A stretch of 8,089 bases of DNA from SIG350 sp964520895. Lineage in GTDB: Bacteria > Bacillota > Clostridia > TANB77 > SIG350. The stretch covers positions 1-8,089 of the forward strand of contig CAZFOR010000052.1 in assembly GCA_964520895.1 (NCBI GenBank), in the 5' to 3' direction. A model generated the notes under the pieces. It was not told where the DNA came from and did not search any database. It worked only from the letters and a program-made list of their open reading frames with translations. Positions 1-6,081 of this stretch are shown here, one piece after another. The translations under genes were made by a program, and so were the position numbers. How positions within the stretch are numbered: position 1 is the stretch's first letter; the number at the start of each line of letters is the position of its first letter.

Positions 1-1
1 T

Positions 2-967
2 TCTTCACAAATAAAAGAATATTTTAAATTTTTAAAAGTTGATCCACTTATTTTATATAGATTATTTATAGAAAATCTCGATCAAATTAATATGGATTAT
101 CCAGTAGATATAAAAGAATTGCAAAATTACACTTTAAAGAAAATAACTAAAAAACAAGCTGGTGTTGAAGATTTATCCCCACTATTATTAATTACTCATT
201 TAATGAATGGTGTAAGTAATTATCAGAATTTTTCTCATCTAGTTATAGACGAGGCACAAGATTTAAGTTTAGCACAATATTATGTATTGAAACAATTATT
301 TTCTAAATCTAAATTTGATATATTTGGAGATGTTAATCAATCAATATATGATTATCAATCAATACATAATTGGGAAGAATTAAATGATACTATCTTTAAT
401 TCTAAAGCAAATGTATTGGGATTAAATAAGAGTTATAGAACTACTATGGAAATTTCTGATACTGCTAATTTAGTACTAAATCATCTTAATTATGATAGTG
501 CTGAATGCATTTCAAGAAGTGGAAGTGGAATAGAAATTAATGAAACTGATGATACTTCTGATATATTAATTATTATTAATCAAATAAAAGAATTTCTTGA
601 AAAAAAATATCAAACAATCGCAGTAATTTGTAAAGATGATAAAGAAACGGATTATGTTTTTAAACAATTGGAAAAGTATGGAATTAATATAAGCAAAATA
701 TCAGAACAAAATGAACAATACAATGGAGGAGTATGTATAATGCCCTCATATCTGTCAAAAGGATTAGAGTTTGACTCTGTTATATTATATAATACCAATG
801 ATGTTAATTATACAGATTCAAATATTGATATAAAATTATTATATGTTGCTATAACAAGAGCAATGCACGAATTATTTATTAATTACAATGGAGAATTAAC
901 AAAAGCATTACAACCTTTAATAAAAGATAAAAAAAATGATTTAAAATTAGTTAAAGTAAAAAAATAG
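2..967 (+). CDS. helD: HelD-type superfamily 1 helicase/ATPase, C-terminal part (5' end outside window)
   Basis: The frame is open from the first complete codon (base 2), so the gene starts upstream; about 321 C-terminal residues are visible. Helicase motifs appear in the expected order. Walker B DEAQD lies near bases 248-262, and motif III GDVNQSIY near 326-349. The YRTT of motif IV is near 434-445, a PSYLSKGLEFD motif V near 743-775, and YVAITRAMHEL (motif VI, arginine finger) near 842-874. The P-loop and the N-terminal part lie outside the window. The wording of motifs V and VI resembles HelD more than UvrD, PcrA or RecD2. HelD proteins in Gram-positives bind RNA polymerase and use ATP to free stalled or inactive complexes from nucleic acid. 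That role is inferred from the family, because the RNA polymerase-contacting N-terminal coiled coil cannot be seen. A UvrD-like DNA helicase is the main alternative. The gene ends in TAG inside a terminator hairpin. Confidence 0.8.
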   Translation, partial: SSQIKEYFKFLKVDPLILYRLFIENLDQINMDYPVDIKELQNYTLKKITKKQAGVEDLSPLLLITHLMNGVSNYQNFSHLVIDEAQDLSLAQYYVLKQLFSKSKFDIFGDVNQSIYDYQSIHNWEELNDTIFNSKANVLGLNKSYRTTMEISDTANLVLNHLNYDSAECISRSGSGIEINETDDTSDILIIINQIKEFLEKKYQTIAVICKDDKETDYVFKQLEKYGINISKISEQNEQYNGGVCIMPSYLSKGLEFDSVILYNTNDVNYTDSNIDIKLLYVAITRAMHELFINYNGELTKALQPLIKDKKNDLKLVKVKK

Positions 968-997
968 GAAAGAGTGATAAATTCACTTTTTCCTTTT
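966..997 (+). terminator. Intrinsic terminator of the helD-like gene
   Basis: The 5' arm GGAAAGAGTGA (967-977), loop TAAAT and 3' arm TCACTTTTTCC (983-993) form an 11-bp stem with one G-U pair. An extra A-T pair (966/994) closes it, and TTTT follows. The left arm begins inside the TAG stop codon at 965-967. Confidence is good for the structure and moderate for its strength, since the T-run is short. Confidence 0.7.
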
Positions 998-1325
998 GAT
1001 TAATACAATTTTGTGTTCATATTTGTCAAATTTGAAAATTGTTCTGCTTTAGAATTTTAATTCTCTTATTTGATTTTTATTACCAGATGGCTGAAACGCT
1101 CAATAGTTTTATCATATATATTTCTTAGTGCTTTTTAAAATATTTAATTCTATATCCATCAATAAGTGTAGAATCTCTTATTTTTCTTTCAAATTTATCA
1201 TTAAAAATAATGGATTTTCAACAGCCTGCAACATTTATATTTTAAAGAGTTTGTTGCTTTATAGCAATTATTTTTGTACTAAAAAAGTTCCCCTTAGGAG
1301 TTGTGACCTTTAAAAAAAATTCCCC
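998..1325. other. Gene-free AT-rich stretch, possible decayed or inserted DNA
   Basis: No believable gene is seen on either strand. A 61-codon + strand frame (1128-1313) lacks a ribosome binding site and has no recognisable motif. It happens to lie in the same frame as the SEDS fragment just downstream, but its translation does not resemble the transmembrane helix that should precede that fragment. On the - strand only frames of roughly 30 codons are open. Short patches around 1083-1102 and 1215-1232 are less AT-rich than the surroundings. I see no clear terminal inverted repeats or target duplication. Its position between a finished gene and a headless gene end is what suggests insertion and decay, or a deletion scar. 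That is inference. Confidence 0.4.
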
Positions 1326-1334
1326 AAAGAAAGT

Positions 1335-1439
1335 GTGGGAGGGGTTACTTTGCCATTTCTTTCTTATGGAGGATCATCTTTACTAGTGAGTATGGCTTCA
1401 ATTGGAATCATATTAAATATAAGTAGAAATAATAGTTAA
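1335..1439 (+). pseudogene. C-terminal remnant of a SEDS-family glycosyltransferase gene (FtsW/RodA type)
   Basis: An open segment ending in TAA encodes GGVTLPFLSYGGSS (1338-1379) and then LLVSMASIGIILNISR, the hallmark C-terminal end of FtsW/RodA proteins. SEDS proteins are polytopic membrane enzymes, normally around 370-400 residues, that polymerise lipid II into glycan strands for division (FtsW) or elongation (RodA). Only about 33 residues remain. An in-frame TAA sits at 1311-1313, and the bases before about 1330 do not encode the expected preceding helix or its GLLPxTG-like sequence. There is no start codon or ribosome binding site that could make a functional product. The fragment keeps its own terminator. 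FtsW versus RodA cannot be decided from this piece. The identification rests on motif recognition and is strong; the cause of truncation (deletion, insertion or assembly joint) is unknown. Confidence 0.8.
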
Positions 1440-1456
1440 AATTTAACTATTTTTTT
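1431..1456 (+). terminator. Terminator overlapping the SEDS remnant's stop codon
   Basis: AATAGTTA (1431-1438), loop AAATT and TAACTATT (1444-1451) form a perfect 8-bp A+T-rich stem, followed by a run of T's to 1456. The TAA stop at 1437-1439 lies within the hairpin. The stem has only one G-C pair, so the terminator may be weak. Confidence 0.55.
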
Positions 1457-1473
1457 ATAATATATGATAAAAT
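1456..1473 (+). promoter_or_regulatory. Candidate sigma-A -10 region(s) for galE
   Basis: There are two overlapping candidates. One is a consensus TATAAT at 1456-1461. The other is an extended -10, TGATAAAAT, at 1465-1473. Neither has a good -35 at 16-18 bases; TAGTTA at 1433-1438 is a weak match for the first. Either would start transcription at roughly 1468-1480, ahead of the GGAG ribosome site at 1499-1502. Confidence 0.45.
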
Positions 1474-1510
1474 AATAATGAAAAAGAATATTAGATATGG
1501 AGTGATAAAA

Positions 1511-2503
1511 ATGATATTAGTTACTGGAGGAACTGGTTATATTGGAAGTCATACTATTATTGAATTACTTAATGCGGGATATGAGGTTGTATGCATTGAT
1601 GCATTTTATAATTCTAAACCAGATGTTATTGATAAAATAAAAAAAATAACAGGAAAAAATTTCAAATTTTATGAAGGTGATGTGTGCGATAAAGAACTAT
1701 TAAAAAAAATATTTTTAGAGAATAAGATAGATTCTGTTATTCATTTTGCTGGATTTAAAGCTGTAGGAGAATCAGTTAAAAACCCTTTAAAGTATTATAA
1801 AAATAATTTAGATTCAACTATATCATTACTTGAAGTAATGTGTGAGTTTAATTGTAAAAAAATTGTATTTTCTTCTAGTGCAACTGTTTATGGTAATACT
1901 AAAACATTGCCTATAAAAGAGAATTTTCCATTATCTACAACTAACCCATATGGTACAACAAAACTAATTATAGAGGGTATTTTATCTGATTTATACAAAT
2001 CTGATAATGAGTGGTCAATAGCATGCTTAAGATATTTTAATCCAATTGGTGCTCATGAATCAGGTCTTATTGGAGAAAATCCATTTGATATACCAAACAA
2101 TTTAATGCCGTATATTGTTAAGGTTGCAATGGGAGAATATAAAAATTTAAATATTTTTGGTAATGATTATAATACTATTGATGGTACTGGTGTAAGAGAT
2201 TATATTCATGTTGTTGATTTAGCTATTGGACATGTTAAAGCAATAGAATTTTTAAATAAAGAATTAGGAATTGATTTTTACAATCTAGGTACTGGAAAAG
2301 GTGTTAGTGTTTTAGAACTTATAAAAGTATTTGAAAAAGTTAATAACATAAAAATACCATACGTATTTACTGAAAGAAGAAGCGGGGATATAGATTCATG
2401 TTATTCGGATCCAACTTATGCAAAAGAAAAATTGAATTGGTGTGCAACAAGGACTTTAGAAGAAATGTGTGAATCTGCATATAAATTTGTAAAAAATATT
2501 TAG
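1511..2503 (+). CDS. galE: UDP-glucose 4-epimerase GalE
   Basis: This short-chain dehydrogenase-type epimerase interconverts UDP-glucose and UDP-galactose in the cytoplasm, supplying galactose units for glycans or the Leloir pathway. I chose ATG 1511 because GGAG lies 8 bases upstream and the protein then begins MILVTGGTGYIG, as the family does. An in-frame ATG at 1478 would add 11 odd residues and has no ribosome site. At 330 residues the length is normal. The NAD-binding GGTGYIG is at residues 6-12, SSSATVYG at 121-128 (catalytic Ser123), and YGTTK holds Tyr147 and Lys151. The C-terminal RRSGDIDSCY region is at 289-298. Cys297 aligns with the residue that is Tyr299 in E. coli and Cys307 in human GALE. 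A small residue there allows UDP-N-acetylhexosamines, so activity on UDP-GlcNAc/GalNAc is plausible. It is probably co-transcribed with the symporter 33 bases downstream. Confidence 0.93.
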   Translation: MILVTGGTGYIGSHTIIELLNAGYEVVCIDAFYNSKPDVIDKIKKITGKNFKFYEGDVCDKELLKKIFLENKIDSVIHFAGFKAVGESVKNPLKYYKNNLDSTISLLEVMCEFNCKKIVFSSSATVYGNTKTLPIKENFPLSTTNPYGTTKLIIEGILSDLYKSDNEWSIACLRYFNPIGAHESGLIGENPFDIPNNLMPYIVKVAMGEYKNLNIFGNDYNTIDGTGVRDYIHVVDLAIGHVKAIEFLNKELGIDFYNLGTGKGVSVLELIKVFEKVNNIKIPYVFTERRSGDIDSCYSDPTYAKEKLNWCATRTLEEMCESAYKFVKNI

Positions 2504-2536
2504 AATAAAAATATTATAGAAGGATGGTAAAGCATT

Positions 2537-3709
2537 ATGAAAAATAAGTTTAGTTTATTAATTATTATTGGATTGATTTTAGGAATTATAGGTGGAATAT
2601 ATTTACCTGATATTATGAATGAGTTATCATTTTTAGGAACAATTTATATAAATTTACTAAAATTTATGATTATACCAATTGTATTTACAACAATAACAAT
2701 TTCTATTTATAATTCTTTTAAAGCTAAAAATAAATTAATTGGAAAAACAATTTTAACTTTTATAATAATGTTTACTGTTACTTTCCTATTAACATCATTA
2801 ATTGTAATTATTTTAAAACCAGCAATAGGTTTTCAATATGAAATGGTAAAGTGGGAAGGCGAGATATCTAGCTTTAAACTTCAAGATGTTATTGTTAATT
2901 TATTTCCCACTAATATAATAACTATATTTCAAAATAATATGATTTTTCCTACTATTATTTTTTCAGTATTATGTGGTATAAGTGCAACAAAAATAAAAAA
3001 TGGAAATATAGCAATGGAATTTATTGATAGTTTTAGACATATTTTTAATAAGATATTAGAATACATTATGTACTTAACTCCTATTGGAGTGTTTTCATTA
3101 ATAGGATCGACAATTTCTAATTATGGAACTACAATTATTAGCATTGGTGCAAGATATATAGGAGTAGCTTATTTGTGTAGTATTATTACTTTAATACTAA
3201 TAATGATATTACCTGTATGGATATTTGCTAAAATAAATCCAATAGCTTATATAAAGAAGATATATAAAGTATGGTTAATCACTCTTACAACATGTTCATC
3301 AGCAGCAACTTTACCTTACACTATTAAAGTGTGTAATGAAAAATTAAATATTAAAGAAGAAATAACAAATATAGTAGTTCCATTAGGTTGCACAATTCAT
3401 ATGTGTGGAGGAGCTGTTTCATTTGCTTTATTGGGAATTTTTTGCTCATCACTATTTGGAATAGAAATAAATTTATTGACATATATACTAATGCTTATTA
3501 GTGCTACATTAATAAATATGGCTGCTCCTGGTATACCAAATGGTGGAATAGTAATAGGGGCAACATATTTATCAATATTTGGTATACCATTATCGTTTAT
3601 TGGATTTTATAGTGGAATATATAAATTACTTGATATGGCATATACAACATTAAATGTTACAGGAGATATAACTGCAAATGTATTAATAAATGATTTTAGT
3701 AAAGATTAA
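2537..3709 (+). CDS. SDF-family (dicarboxylate/amino acid:cation) symporter, divergent
   Basis: This 390-residue polytopic membrane protein has the length and motif order of GltPh-type sodium-coupled transporters. AAGGATGG lies 9 bases before the ATG. CSSAATLP (253-260) is the HP1 tip, CTIHMCGG (285-292) is the TM7 motif, and AAPGIPNGG (329-337) is HP2. LLDMAYTTLNVTGD (364-377) is the TM8 substrate and cation region. Compared with GltPh, the arginine that binds acidic side chains (R397) is Tyr369, and the HP1 arginine (R276) is Cys253. NMDGT becomes HMCGG, losing the cation-site aspartate (D312 to Cys290), and D390 becomes Tyr362. D394, T398, N401 and D405 equivalents are kept (Asp366, Thr370, Asn373, Asp377). 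I infer a substrate other than glutamate or aspartate, and altered ion coupling. The fold assignment is firm; the substrate is unknown. Its neighbours do not point to one. Confidence 0.85.
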   Translation: MKNKFSLLIIIGLILGIIGGIYLPDIMNELSFLGTIYINLLKFMIIPIVFTTITISIYNSFKAKNKLIGKTILTFIIMFTVTFLLTSLIVIILKPAIGFQYEMVKWEGEISSFKLQDVIVNLFPTNIITIFQNNMIFPTIIFSVLCGISATKIKNGNIAMEFIDSFRHIFNKILEYIMYLTPIGVFSLIGSTISNYGTTIISIGARYIGVAYLCSIITLILIMILPVWIFAKINPIAYIKKIYKVWLITLTTCSSAATLPYTIKVCNEKLNIKEEITNIVVPLGCTIHMCGGAVSFALLGIFCSSLFGIEINLLTYILMLISATLINMAAPGIPNGGIVIGATYLSIFGIPLSFIGFYSGIYKLLDMAYTTLNVTGDITANVLINDFSKD

Positions 3710-3736
3710 GAATAAATTTTTAAGGCGAGGTGTGTA

Positions 3737-4303
3737 ATGAAAAAAATAACTTATGTTACAGGAAATTGGGCAAAAATTGATAGTGCTAAACAAATACTTG
3801 AACCTCTTGGATATATAGTTGATAATATAAAAATGGATACAGTTGAAATACAAGCTGATACTACAGAAGAGGTTGCAATTTATTCTGCAAAATGGGCTAG
3901 TGAAAAATTAAAATGTGATGTTTTAAAAAATGATTCAGGATTATTTGTAGAAGCATTAAATGGATTCCCTGGGGTATATACTCATTATGTAGATGATACG
4001 TTAGGTGAGGATGGTCTTCTAAAACTTCTTGATGGTATTGAAAATCGAAAGGCATATTTTAAAGAAGTATTAGCATATTGTGAATATGGGAAAGATCCAA
4101 TAACATTTATAGGAATTACTGAAGGAACTATTGCAAAAGAAAAATCAGGTACTTATGGCTGGAGTTGGGATTTTATATTTATTCCAAACGGAGAGAAAAA
4201 AACGTTGGGTTGTTTTGAAGACAAAGAAAGATGGAAATTTTGGAGTTTGGATTCATATGAAAAACTTGCAAAATATTTAGATTCGAAAGAAGAAGAAATG
4301 TAA
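3737..4303 (+). CDS. RdgB/HAM1-like non-canonical purine NTP pyrophosphatase, divergent
   Basis: Proteins of this fold hydrolyse ITP, dITP and XTP to the monophosphate plus pyrophosphate, keeping deaminated purines out of DNA and RNA. The 188-residue length is normal. GAGG stands 6 bases before the ATG, and the gap to the symporter is 27 bases. The family signature appears as YVTGNWAKI (residues 6-14, phosphate loop), VEIQ (36-39), NDSGLFVEALNGFPGVY (65-81, with the likely catalytic Asp66) and GWSWDFIFIP (141-150). The usual C-terminal Ser-His-Arg that contacts the purine base is absent: residues 165-178 read RWKFWSLDSYEKLA. This may mark a subfamily with different base preference. The fold call is confident and the exact substrate is not. 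Only a short AT-rich spacer follows, with no clear terminator. Confidence 0.8.
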   Translation: MKKITYVTGNWAKIDSAKQILEPLGYIVDNIKMDTVEIQADTTEEVAIYSAKWASEKLKCDVLKNDSGLFVEALNGFPGVYTHYVDDTLGEDGLLKLLDGIENRKAYFKEVLAYCEYGKDPITFIGITEGTIAKEKSGTYGWSWDFIFIPNGEKKTLGCFEDKERWKFWSLDSYEKLAKYLDSKEEEM

Positions 4304-4318
4304 TTAGATAAAGCTTTA

Positions 4319-4347
4319 TTGTATATAAATCTGATAAATGTTATAAT
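4319..4347 (+). promoter_or_regulatory. Sigma-A-type promoter for the small-protein/murC unit
   Basis: TTGTAT (4319-4324), a 17-base spacer and TATAAT (4342-4347), preceded by TG to give the extended -10 TGTTATAAT. This is the best promoter match in the window. Transcription should start near 4354, just ahead of the TGGAGG ribosome site at 4355-4360. A 12-bp perfect palindrome, ATAAAGCTTTAT (4308-4319), touches the -35 element. Confidence 0.75.
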
Positions 4348-4364
4348 ATTTCTATGGAGGATAT

Positions 4365-4694
4365 ATGGATTTATTAGATTTATTAAAAGAAAAAAAGAGA
4401 GAATTGATAGAAAAAAAAGAAAATAAAAAAAGAAGACAAAAAGAAGTACTTATTAAAAGTTTATTAGAGGATTGGTCAGAAGAAGAAGTAAAATCATATA
4501 ATAGAATGATTCGTTTAACAGCTAATGGTTTAAATTATAGATTTTATTCTGAAAGGGAAATAAAACTGATTAATTTAAATTTAAATATTGGTATGTTTAC
4601 TGAAGATGAGTATAGTGTTTATTATGATATGTTTAAACCATTAGATGGTTCAGTCAAAAAAAAGAAAAAAGGTTTTAAAACTGAAAAGAGGTAA
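4365..4694 (+). CDS. Small lysine-rich protein of unknown function upstream of murC
   Basis: I do not recognise this 109-residue protein. It has no membrane segment or signal peptide, so it should be cytoplasmic. Residues 1-38 are dominated by Lys and Glu with leucines at intervals, suggesting a charged helix or coiled coil. Residues 39-92 are a mixed, probably helical segment with several tyrosines (SYNRMIRL, YRFYSEREIKLI, YSVYYDMF). The last 14 residues are a basic tail, KKKKKGFKTEKR. The basic ends would suit nucleic-acid or ribosome binding, but that is speculation. The gene is well supported: a TGGAGG site lies 4 bases before the ATG, and there is a strong promoter upstream. Only 5 bases separate its stop from the TTG start of murC, whose ribosome site lies at the end of this frame. 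Translational coupling with murC is therefore likely. Confidence 0.7.
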   Translation: MDLLDLLKEKKRELIEKKENKKRRQKEVLIKSLLEDWSEEEVKSYNRMIRLTANGLNYRFYSEREIKLINLNLNIGMFTEDEYSVYYDMFKPLDGSVKKKKKGFKTEKR

Positions 4695-4699
4695 TTAAT

Positions 4700-6043
4700 T
4701 TGAAATATCATTTTATAGGTATAAAAGGTTCTGGAATGAGTGCTTTGGCACTCATTATGAAGGATTTAGGTAATGAAGTACAGGGTTCTGATGTTACTCA
4801 TCATTTGTTTACTGAAGATGCTTTAGTTGAGAGAAATATTAAAATATTACCATTTGATGAAAATAATATTGAAAAAGATATGATAGTAGTAATTGGTAAT
4901 GCTTTTGATGAAACTAATGAAGAGGTTAAAAAAACTTTAGAATTAGGTGTTAAGCATTATACTTATTATGAATTACTGCGTGAATTAGTATTTAATTATA
5001 ATAGTGTTGCAATATGTGGTTGTCATGGTAAAACAACGACAACAGCATTAATTTCTCATGTATTTGATGATTTGGTTGGTGCTAATTATTTAATTGGTGA
5101 TGGTACAGGTCATGCAACCAATAGTAATAAATATTTCTTTTTAGAAGCATGTGAATATAAAAGACATTTCTTATATTATTATCCAAAACATATAATTCTT
5201 ACTAATATAGAATTAGAACATGTAGATTATTATAAAGATCTAGATGATATGAAAAATGCTTATGAAGAATTTATTAGACAATGTGAAAATGATGTTATTG
5301 CATGTGGTGATGATATTAATATTAGAAGTTTAAAAACTGATAAAAAATTAATATATTATGGATTTAATATAGATAATGATTTTATTGCAAAAAATGTTTT
5401 ATTTGAAGAAACAGGTAGTTCATTTGATGTATATAATAAAGATTTATTTATTGGACATTTTAATTTACCTTTATATGGTAAGCACATGGTATTAAATGCA
5501 TTAGCAGTAATAGCATTTTCCTATCTTGAAGGCCTTAATATGGATGAAGTTCATGATTCAATTAAAACATTTAAAGGGGCTAAAAGAAGGTTTAAAGAAA
5601 ATATAATAGGGGATGTTATTACAATCGATGATTATGCGCATCATCCTACTGAAATAAAGGTAACATTAGAAGCTGTAAGACAAAAGTATCCTAATAAAGA
5701 ATTAGTAGTAGTATTTTTAGAAAATACATATTCTAGAACTGCAAGTTTATATAGAGAATTTGCAGATGCATTAAATGTTGCTGATAAAGCATATGTAACT
5801 GATATTTTTAGTGATAGAGAAAGAAAAGAAGAATATAAGGATATTAGTCCTATGTTGATAGTTAATAGGCTTAATAATGGTGAACATTTAAAGATAGGAA
5901 GTATTGATGATTTAATTGATATTAATAATACAAAATGCATTGAACCACTTCTTATACATAAAAATTCAGTGATAGTTTTTATGGGATGTAAAGAAGTATA
6001 TGATATAAAAGAGAAATTAGAGAAAAGGTTATTAGAAAAATAA
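4700..6043 (+). CDS. murC: UDP-N-acetylmuramate--L-alanine ligase MurC
   Basis: MurC joins L-alanine to UDP-N-acetylmuramic acid using ATP, the first amino-acid step of peptidoglycan precursor synthesis, in the cytoplasm. The start is TTG 4700, 8 bases after AGAGG, giving MKYHFIGIKGSGMSALA as in B. subtilis-type MurC. The length is 447 residues, about normal. The UDP-binding loop GIKGSGM is at 7-13 and the ATP loop GCHGKTTTT at 107-115. EACEYKRHFLYYYP is at 149-162, NIELEHVDYY at 169-178, KRRF at 295-298 and DDYAHHPTEIK at 310-320. Two usually conserved spots in the C-terminal domain differ. The FQPH stretch before the SRT motif reads FLEN (339-342), and the GAGD near the end reads GCKE (429-432). 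No frame disruption is seen, so I expect a working enzyme. It is coupled to the small upstream gene and ends in a terminator. Confidence 0.92.
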   Translation: MKYHFIGIKGSGMSALALIMKDLGNEVQGSDVTHHLFTEDALVERNIKILPFDENNIEKDMIVVIGNAFDETNEEVKKTLELGVKHYTYYELLRELVFNYNSVAICGCHGKTTTTALISHVFDDLVGANYLIGDGTGHATNSNKYFFLEACEYKRHFLYYYPKHIILTNIELEHVDYYKDLDDMKNAYEEFIRQCENDVIACGDDINIRSLKTDKKLIYYGFNIDNDFIAKNVLFEETGSSFDVYNKDLFIGHFNLPLYGKHMVLNALAVIAFSYLEGLNMDEVHDSIKTFKGAKRRFKENIIGDVITIDDYAHHPTEIKVTLEAVRQKYPNKELVVVFLENTYSRTASLYREFADALNVADKAYVTDIFSDRERKEEYKDISPMLIVNRLNNGEHLKIGSIDDLIDINNTKCIEPLLIHKNSVIVFMGCKEVYDIKEKLEKRLLEK

Positions 6044-6050
6044 CCTTTTT
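6023..6050 (+). terminator. Terminator overlapping the murC stop codon
   Basis: AAAAGGTTATT (6023-6033), loop AGAAA and AATAACCTTTT (6039-6049) form a perfect 11-bp stem. The TAA stop (6041-6043) is in the right arm. Few T's extend beyond the stem, so part of the U-tract is the stem itself. Some read-through into folD is possible. The A and T flanks could let it act in both directions. Confidence 0.65.
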
Positions 6051-6060
6051 ATGTTATAAT
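6032..6060 (+). promoter_or_regulatory. Extended -10 promoter for folD
   Basis: TGTTATAAT (6052-6060) repeats the extended -10 found ahead of the small-protein/murC unit. The best -35 at 17 bases is a weak TTAGAA (6032-6037) inside the murC terminator, so the TG extension probably compensates. The predicted start is near 6067, with GGAGGC at 6071-6076 and ATG at 6082. Confidence 0.55.
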
Positions 6061-6081
6061 TGTTTTGATTGGAGGCGCTAT

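Noticed and set aside
1128..1313. 61-codon open frame on the + strand
   Set aside because: No ribosome binding site, no recognisable motif, lies in a gene-free AT-rich stretch, and its translation does not match the SEDS region expected upstream of the fragment at 1335-1439.
1320..1344. CCCC...GGGG dyad at 1322-1325 and 1341-1344 as a hairpin or element end
   Set aside because: Only four bases pair, flanking bases do not, and no matching partner end is found near 998.
1478..1510. Upstream ATG extension of galE
   Set aside because: Adds 11 residues absent from the family. GGAG precedes ATG 1511, not 1478, and 1478 falls at or before the likely transcription start.
5641..5940. 99-codon open frame on the - strand
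   Set aside because: Lies wholly inside murC on the opposite strand. MurC is clearly coding here and the reverse frame has no ribosome site or known motif.
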